9,795 bases of DNA, from the NCBI GenBank assembly GCA_030667035.1, contig DAOUWQ010000021.1:1-9795 (forward strand). The letters run 5' to 3'. Each line of letters begins with the position of its first letter. The first letter of the stretch is position 1. Below the pieces are notes generated by a model. It did not search any database, was not told the DNA's origin, and was given only the letters and a program-made list of their open reading frames with translations. Below are positions 5,817 to 9,795 of the stretch, piece after piece. The stretch is from Candidatus Heimdallarchaeota archaeon (GTDB taxonomy: Archaea > Asgardarchaeota > Heimdallarchaeia > JABLTI01). The position numbers were made by a program, and so were the translations under genes.

Positions 5817-6611
5817 ATGGAGAAAAAAAAAATGTACACTGCATTTATGGTCGGTACTGCGGGTTCCGGTAAAAGCTTTCTAACAGCAACTTTGGTTCAT
5901 TATTTACAAACAAATGAAATCAACGTTGGAACTCTTAACCTTGATCCTGGAGTATTGCGATTACCATATGCCCCAGATATTGATGTAAGAGATTCTATCG
6001 ATATTAATGAAATAATGACCGAATATGAATTGGGGCCAAATGGAGGGCTAGTTGCCGCAGTAGATTTGATTACTGCTCAATCAGGGGAAATCATTCAAGA
6101 AATAAATGAAATTTCACCCGATGTTTTGCTAATTGATACCCCGGGACAAATGGAGCTCTTCGCTTTTCGTCCAACAGGTGTTCTTGCTGCGACTCAATTT
6201 GGTGGTGATAAGAATGTACTAGTATATCTTATGGATGCTAATTTATGTAAAACTCCTTATGGGTTAGTTAATTCCATGATTCTTTCTTTGAGCGTTCAAA
6301 TGAGATTCTTTTTCCCTCAGTTGAATATTATTACAAAGAGTGATTTACTCACACACGAAAAGGAAGAAGAACTACAAAACTGGATAGAAGATATTTTTCT
6401 ACTTGAAGATGCACTTAATAGTACTGTCAAAGGAGAAAAGAGAGAATTGGCTATCAAACTCGCTCGAACAATTGAGGATTTACAATTATTTCCAGAAACT
6501 TTTCCAATCAGTGCAAAAGAAAATTACAATATTGATACTCTGTACGGGAAATTACAATTGATTTGGCGGGGTGGCGAAGACTTCCAAGTAGAGGATAGAG
6601 TTATTCGATGA
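5817..6611 (+). CDS. GPN-loop GTPase (Pab0955-like)
   Basis: The 264-aa protein is an archaeal GPN-loop GTPase, a homodimeric SIMIBI-class enzyme. Eukaryotic GPN1-3 relatives help assemble RNA polymerase II, while the archaeal role is not settled. Visible motifs are Walker A GTAGSGKS (residues 13-20), the Asp of G2 in DIDVRDSIDINEIM (54-67), the diagnostic GPNGG (73-77), G3 DTPGQMELF (107-115), G4 TKSD (173-176) and G5 SAKE (232-235). FRPTG (117-121) is also typical of the family. Length is normal. The start is uncertain: TTG 5805, ATG 5817 or ATG 5832 are all in frame within a Lys-rich leader. The family normally has only a few residues before the P-loop, and GGAG at 5819-5822 could serve ATG 5832. 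It lies about 30 bp after the CinA-domain gene on the same strand, so it is probably the second gene of that transcript. It converges with the TraB gene. Confidence 0.93.
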   Translation: MEKKKMYTAFMVGTAGSGKSFLTATLVHYLQTNEINVGTLNLDPGVLRLPYAPDIDVRDSIDINEIMTEYELGPNGGLVAAVDLITAQSGEIIQEINEISPDVLLIDTPGQMELFAFRPTGVLAATQFGGDKNVLVYLMDANLCKTPYGLVNSMILSLSVQMRFFFPQLNIITKSDLLTHEKEEELQNWIEDIFLLEDALNSTVKGEKRELAIKLARTIEDLQLFPETFPISAKENYNIDTLYGKLQLIWRGGEDFQVEDRVIR

Positions 6612-6626
6612 GCAACTTTGAAATCA

Positions 6627-7475
6627 TTATTCAATAATTTTGATTTCAAAATCTCCATTAATTTCTTTTAAGCCTTTGACAACTTCACTTATGTGTCCAT
6701 AACCAACTACTACAGCGATTTTCTTATGTTTCAACGAAATTTCTTTGATTTGTTTAATCATATAGTTGTTTCTATCCTCAAGAAGAATAGAAAATAATTT
6801 TGGAAAATTCTGACTAAAGATTGATAAAATTTCTCCTAACGAATCCTCATCTTTGAAAACTTCTATTACTTCATTTAGGTTGATTTCCTCGTCTTCATCT
6901 AAATTGTCTAATCCCTCAAGAAGGGATTTGCCATTGTTTTCTTTTTTCTCTTCATCGATTGGTTTTACTACAATTCGTTGATCAAAGAGAAGTTCATCTA
7001 TCATCCCTTGAAATTTATCTGCTTCTTCTTTGGAAACTTCTTCTTCCATATATTTGCTAATGTCATTTATTGATTTATCAATAAGATATATCTCTGCACC
7101 AATTTCCTTGGCAACTTTATAGGCAACTAGCATTTCTTGTCCTGGTTGTTCAGTTTGAATCAATCCTGCCAATTTGCTTTCGAATAAACCGATATCTTCC
7201 AACAAACCTGAGTACTCAAAGGGTTTTGATAAATCATTTTTAGTTGAATTATCTGAAAGTTCTATTTCTCTATCACTTTCTTCAATCGTTTCGTTAGTAT
7301 CTGTATCTCTGAAATTTCTGAAAATCTCTTGCTGATTTTCTTGCAACATTTCTAAACGGGTTTGATCAAGCTCTAAGCATACTGCTTCTGGTTTCTCCTT
7401 CTTTAGAAATTGCGTTACTTTCTCATGACTCTCCAAGTCAATATGAGTTATACCAATAATAGAAATTTTAACCAT
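6627..7475 (-). CDS. TraB/PrgY-family protein, soluble short form
   Basis: The 282-aa protein shows the TraB (TraB/PrgY/GumN, Tiki-superfamily) motifs. GITHIDLESHEKV (residues 8-20) has the family His. VCLELDQTRLEML (32-44) is the v-ELc-R strand. PGQEMLVAYKVAKEIGAEIY (111-130) runs into LIDKSIND (131-138). LLEDRNNYMIKQI (231-243) is the ERd-M motif, and IAVVVGYGHISEVVKGL (253-269) the last His motif. The superfamily is predicted to be metal-dependent proteases or hydrolases, and bacterial PrgY quenches pheromone signals. Unlike many archaeal homologues, there is no C-terminal block of membrane helices. Two acidic low-complexity insertions (about 57-85 and 173-205) interrupt the fold. ATG 7475 is chosen because the GITH strand must sit near the N-terminus. 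A TTG at 7490 is possible. It lies 19 bp after the lid-repeat gene, so the two are probably one transcript. Confidence 0.87.
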   Translation of the reverse strand: MVKISIIGITHIDLESHEKVTQFLKKEKPEAVCLELDQTRLEMLQENQQEIFRNFRDTDTNETIEESDREIELSDNSTKNDLSKPFEYSGLLEDIGLFESKLAGLIQTEQPGQEMLVAYKVAKEIGAEIYLIDKSINDISKYMEEEVSKEEADKFQGMIDELLFDQRIVVKPIDEEKKENNGKSLLEGLDNLDEDEEINLNEVIEVFKDEDSLGEILSIFSQNFPKLFSILLEDRNNYMIKQIKEISLKHKKIAVVVGYGHISEVVKGLKEINGDFEIKIIE

Positions 7476-7494
7476 TGTAAAACAATCCAACGTT

Positions 7495-8703
7495 CTAATG
7501 CAACGAGTTTTCAGTTAAAGATGTAAGAATTCTCAGTTGACTTGCCCATTTATCAATTGCTATAGCTACATGTTTTACTGTAATTTTTTGTTCTTTACTT
7601 TTTACTTGTTCTACTAATGCCATAAAGAATAGTAAGGAAATTTGACGAGGGACAGTTGATGAAAAACTAAGTACAAATTCATCCTTACCAAATTTAGTTA
7701 TAATAATCGTTGTAACCCATTTTGATATACTCCCCAATAATTCAAGACCTTCTGTAGTAAATGATATTCTATTTAAGTAACCTTCAATTAGCAATGGATT
7801 GCTATTTCCGAAAACCAAGCGTTCAAAATCTTCTAAAATAAAGAGCAATTCTTGGGAGCTAACTCGAGTTAGATCCTTTTTAGCACCATATATTTCACAG
7901 AAGCCATGAATCGCTGCGATAAATGGTCGTAATGAACAATTCAAATGCTTCTTCAATGCTTCAAATGATTCCGGTAAATTGCTTTCCCATTCAGCATAAG
8001 CAGTACTACTCAAGTGATCATGAGTTGATTGATCAAAAGTAATTCGAGGTATTTTATTCCACACTTTTTTATCATCAATAGAATATAAGTTTTGTAAAAT
8101 CTTGAATTTTGTTGTGTCTAATTTGAAGATTAAATAACGAACAATATCATAACTAGTATCAATTGCTTCACTTGAAACTTTGTATTCTGGTTTTGCTTTG
8201 CTAACTGCTATTAATCTTGCCAATAGGAGAATCATTGCGCGCATTTCTACTTCTATTCTTGTTACATGCTTATGGTCCAATTTTTGCTCCTTAAGAAAAG
8301 AGACCAAACGGTTAACTTTTCCATCAAGATTGTTCTTTGATCTCATATCCCCCTTTACATTCAGGAGATTATCTAATCTACCCGTTAGATTATCACTTAA
8401 ACGCAGACCAATATTAAAATAACCTTTTAGCATTATTTCTTCAACAAAGTCTCGAGAAACTAAAAAACGCAAAAATGCGAATGCTTCTTCAACATCTGCT
8501 GACTCGATGTTTTTATGGGCATTACTTTTTGCTGTAGCTGCGGAGAGAAACATAAGCACTTGTGGTAAACCAAGTTGTTTGATAGTTTCCTTTGAATATT
8601 CTTGTGAGAAAAAGCTAAGCTGTTTTTCAAGCTCTACTTTAGCCTTTTTATCATATTTTTTTGAAGCAATTTCAGCCAAATCAGTAAAAGTACCAGTAAA
8701 CAT
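7495..8703 (-). CDS. Helical repeat protein with about four MCM/AAA+ lid-like modules, unknown function
   Basis: I do not recognise this 402-aa protein as a named family. It is almost entirely helical, with no Walker A or B motif, Cys cluster, signal peptide or membrane helix. A pattern recurs about every 100 residues. It starts with a hydrophobic helix, preceded by Arg in copies 2-4, and is followed 18-22 residues later by a V/I-S/T-x-E/D helix cap and an amphipathic helix. Copies are at 46-82 (IESADVEEAFAFLRFLV), 155-194 (R155, then VSSEAIDTSYDIVRYLI), 259-298 (R259, then VSSQELLFILEDFERLV) and 353-390 (R353, then ITVKHVAIAIDKWASQL). Copies 3 and 4 also share an RITF or RISF entry about 40 residues before the Arg. 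This looks like the C-terminal lid of MCM and other AAA+ ATPases, where that Arg is the sensor-2 residue. Without an ATPase core it may act as a scaffold or bind a partner ATPase (inference). It is the first gene of an operon with the TraB-family gene. Confidence 0.75.
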   Translation of the reverse strand: MFTGTFTDLAEIASKKYDKKAKVELEKQLSFFSQEYSKETIKQLGLPQVLMFLSAATAKSNAHKNIESADVEEAFAFLRFLVSRDFVEEIMLKGYFNIGLRLSDNLTGRLDNLLNVKGDMRSKNNLDGKVNRLVSFLKEQKLDHKHVTRIEVEMRAMILLLARLIAVSKAKPEYKVSSEAIDTSYDIVRYLIFKLDTTKFKILQNLYSIDDKKVWNKIPRITFDQSTHDHLSSTAYAEWESNLPESFEALKKHLNCSLRPFIAAIHGFCEIYGAKKDLTRVSSQELLFILEDFERLVFGNSNPLLIEGYLNRISFTTEGLELLGSISKWVTTIIITKFGKDEFVLSFSSTVPRQISLLFFMALVEQVKSKEQKITVKHVAIAIDKWASQLRILTSLTENSLH

Positions 8704-8754
8704 TCAAGATCACTTAATGGGTTCACACGAACTTTGAACTATTCTATCAATTGT

Positions 8755-8764
8755 CTTATATAAG
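8755..8764 (-). promoter_or_regulatory. Probable TATA box of the lid-repeat/TraB operon
   Basis: CTTATATAAG is a self-complementary TATA-like element. On the minus strand it predicts transcription from about 8734, giving a leader of about 30 bases before the ATG at 8703. Because it is symmetrical it could in principle also drive the other strand, but the plus-strand gene starts too far away for the usual spacing. Confidence 0.5.
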
Positions 8765-8882
8765 TTCATCTAATTTAATTAAAACGGTTCTTTCTTAAAA
8801 TTGCTGATATTACTTACATATTTTTTGTTGAAAATTTGAATAAACAAATAATACCTAAAATTTTAAAAACAAAGTCTTCTCG

Positions 8883-8918
8883 ATTTCTAGCAAGAAATAA
8901 TCAACGTTCTGTTAGAAC
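8883..8918. promoter_or_regulatory. Two inverted repeats with a shared TTCT-N-AGAA core before the DUF47 gene
   Basis: ATTTCT-agca-AGAAAT (8883-8898) and GTTCT-gtt-AGAAC (8906-8918) lie in a row 13 to 48 bases before the ATG at 8931. Both share TTCT...AGAA, and their centres are about 21-22 bp apart, two turns of the helix. They could be a paired operator or small leader hairpins. AAGGAT just after them is the likely ribosome-binding site. Confidence 0.35.
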
Positions 8919-8930
8919 AGCTAAGGATGT

Positions 8931-9596
8931 ATGGAAAATATGGCTTATCAACAACGCAACGGAAATAACGTAGAAAAAAAAGTACTCGATATAATGTTAG
9001 ATCACACACGCATAGTTCACGATGGATCCAAAGCATTAGATGATCTCTTAGATTGTTGCAAAACAACTGGTCGTGATGAATTCAATAAGACCTTTAAAAA
9101 GTTGGATCAATTAGAAGCAAAAGCAAATACTTTGAAAAAGAGCGCTGTAAAAGAAATTGCTGATGCAGGTCCTTCCTTATTATTTAGACAAGATTTAACA
9201 AGAATCAGCAAAAATATTGATCAAGTTATTGATCTTGCACAAGGAGCAGCATTCTTCTTGAAACAAATTGATAGTGAGTGGATTCCTCCCGAGAACATTA
9301 CTACAAATCTTCAAGAACTCTCTAAAAGAATGATAGCATCCACCAAATCATTAATTGCTCTTGTTAGGGCACTCTACCAAAGTTTAGATAGTGTCATTGA
9401 CATTTCTGAAAAAATAGAAGTATTAGAAAATAAAGCTGATGCAAATTATAGAGCTATTATTATTGATCTAGCAAAACTAGAAGCACCAAAAGGAACTTCA
9501 ATGATGTTGAGAGAAACAGTTGATCGTATTGAAAACTTGATTGATGCAGTTCGTGATAGTTCATCTAACATTCGTATATATGCAATGTCAAGATAA
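8931..9596 (+). CDS. DUF47 / PhoU-like putative phosphate-transport regulator
   Basis: The 221-aa protein is a DUF47-family (COG1392) helical bundle made of two PhoU-like three-helix halves. Each half shows the acidic metal-site helices. The first half has LDQLEAKANTLKKSAVKEI (residues 58-76) and DLTRISKNIDQVIDLAQGAA (88-107). The second has IEVLENKADANYRAI (162-176) and LRETVDRIENLIDAVRDSSS (193-212), containing the IExLxDxxxD pattern. DUF47 genes are commonly paired with PiT-type phosphate permeases and are thought to control them. No permease is visible here: the next 200 bp downstream hold no plus-strand gene, so the partner must lie elsewhere. The start at 8931 is supported by AAGGAT a few bases upstream. 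ATG 8940 (MAYQQ) is an alternative. It diverges from the lid-repeat/TraB operon across a 227-bp gap and ends with a T-run. Confidence 0.87.
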   Translation: MENMAYQQRNGNNVEKKVLDIMLDHTRIVHDGSKALDDLLDCCKTTGRDEFNKTFKKLDQLEAKANTLKKSAVKEIADAGPSLLFRQDLTRISKNIDQVIDLAQGAAFFLKQIDSEWIPPENITTNLQELSKRMIASTKSLIALVRALYQSLDSVIDISEKIEVLENKADANYRAIIIDLAKLEAPKGTSMMLRETVDRIENLIDAVRDSSSNIRIYAMSR

Positions 9597-9610
9597 TTGA
9601 TATTGCCAAT

Positions 9611-9620
9611 CTTTTTTTTT
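9611..9620 (+). terminator. T-run terminator after the DUF47 gene
   Basis: Nine consecutive T's lie about 15 bases after the DUF47 stop codon. There is no clear hairpin, which fits archaeal termination. Confidence 0.5.
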
Positions 9621-9710
9621 CATATTTCAATTAGTAATTTACTCAAAATTGTTTTTAGCTATGAAAAAGTATAAGATTGACAAGAATAATTTTCAATTGA
9701 AGAAATTTAT

Positions 9711-9794
9711 TTAATCTAACCAAAAAACGATAGGATTTGATTTAGTAGTATGAATTCCTAAAGTTCCAAAAAACCACGAGCAATAATCAATGAG
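9711..9794 (-). CDS. Possible C-terminal end of a gene running off the right edge
   Basis: On the minus strand one frame is open from the window edge to TAA at 9713-9711. It encodes 27 residues ending GIHTTKSNPIVFWLD, preceded by a Trp/Phe-rich stretch. The other two minus frames hit stops early. If real, the gene converges on the DUF47 gene. The stretch is short enough to be open by chance and I recognise no family, so this is only a pointer for whoever holds the adjoining sequence. Confidence 0.25.
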   Translation of the reverse strand, partial: LIDYCSWFFGTLGIHTTKSNPIVFWLD

Positions 9795-9795
9795 C

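Noticed and set aside
8180..8737. Two plus-strand open frames (8180-8422 and 8507-8737) opposite the lid-repeat gene
   Set aside because: They are antisense to a long, coherent helical protein with internal repeats, and have no motifs of their own.
9661..9714. A 17-codon plus-strand frame after the DUF47 gene
   Set aside because: It is too short and Lys/Phe-rich, with no ribosome-binding site or family resemblance.
1..9795. CRISPR arrays, insertion sequences, integrase genes or tRNA genes
   Set aside because: No regularly spaced direct repeats, transposase motifs, terminal repeats of element size or cloverleaf sequences were found by reading both strands.

Overview
This window looks like a piece of an AT-rich archaeal chromosome (visibly about one third G+C; I did not compute it). 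The archaeal signs are a Trm5-type tRNA m1G37 methyltransferase, a GPN-loop GTPase, a stand-alone CinA/MoaB-like domain, a CYTH/CyaB protein, an archaeal-style RNase P RNA, TATA-like boxes about 25 bp before likely transcript starts, and T-run terminators. The small Arg/Gly/Tyr-rich zinc-ribbon protein, the gene mix and the base composition would suit an Asgard-type (for example Heimdallarchaeia-like) or related archaeon. That finer placement is inference only.

Layout. Positions 149-306 (minus) hold a small double-CxxC zinc-ribbon gene split by a one-base frameshift. Positions 558-1959 (plus) look like an accessory strip: a class I SAM methyltransferase, the C-terminal remnant of a Nudix hydrolase, and a BltD/PaiA-like GNAT acetyltransferase. 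Next, on the minus strand at about 1966-2307, is a locally GC-richer island with no protein gene. I read it as the RNase P RNA gene: it has a perfect 9-bp end-closing helix, GAGGAAGGTCC and ACAGAA core segments, and a T-run at its end. A CYTH-domain gene (2403-2939, plus, GTG start) diverges from it and converges on hypC (2955-3209, minus).

Positions 3416-3700 encode a small charged coiled-coil protein of unknown function. Its promoter contains two perfect palindromes, one at the expected transcription start. Then follow trm5 (3822-4886), a CinA N-domain protein (4947-5783) and a GPN-loop GTPase (about 5817-6611), all on the plus strand. The last two are closely spaced and probably co-transcribed. 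Converging on them is a minus-strand pair: a 402-aa protein (8703-7495) followed 19 bp later by a TraB/PrgY-family protein (7475-6627). Last comes a DUF47/PhoU-like gene (8931-9596, plus). A possible gene end on the minus strand runs off the right edge.

The most novel-looking item is the 402-aa protein. It appears to be built from about four copies of a helical module resembling the C-terminal lid of MCM/AAA+ ATPases, with no P-loop or Walker B core. It is paired with a TraB-family protein that lacks the usual membrane region. The remaining genes are mostly housekeeping: tRNA modification, tRNA processing, GTPase, hydrogenase maturation and phosphate-related functions.
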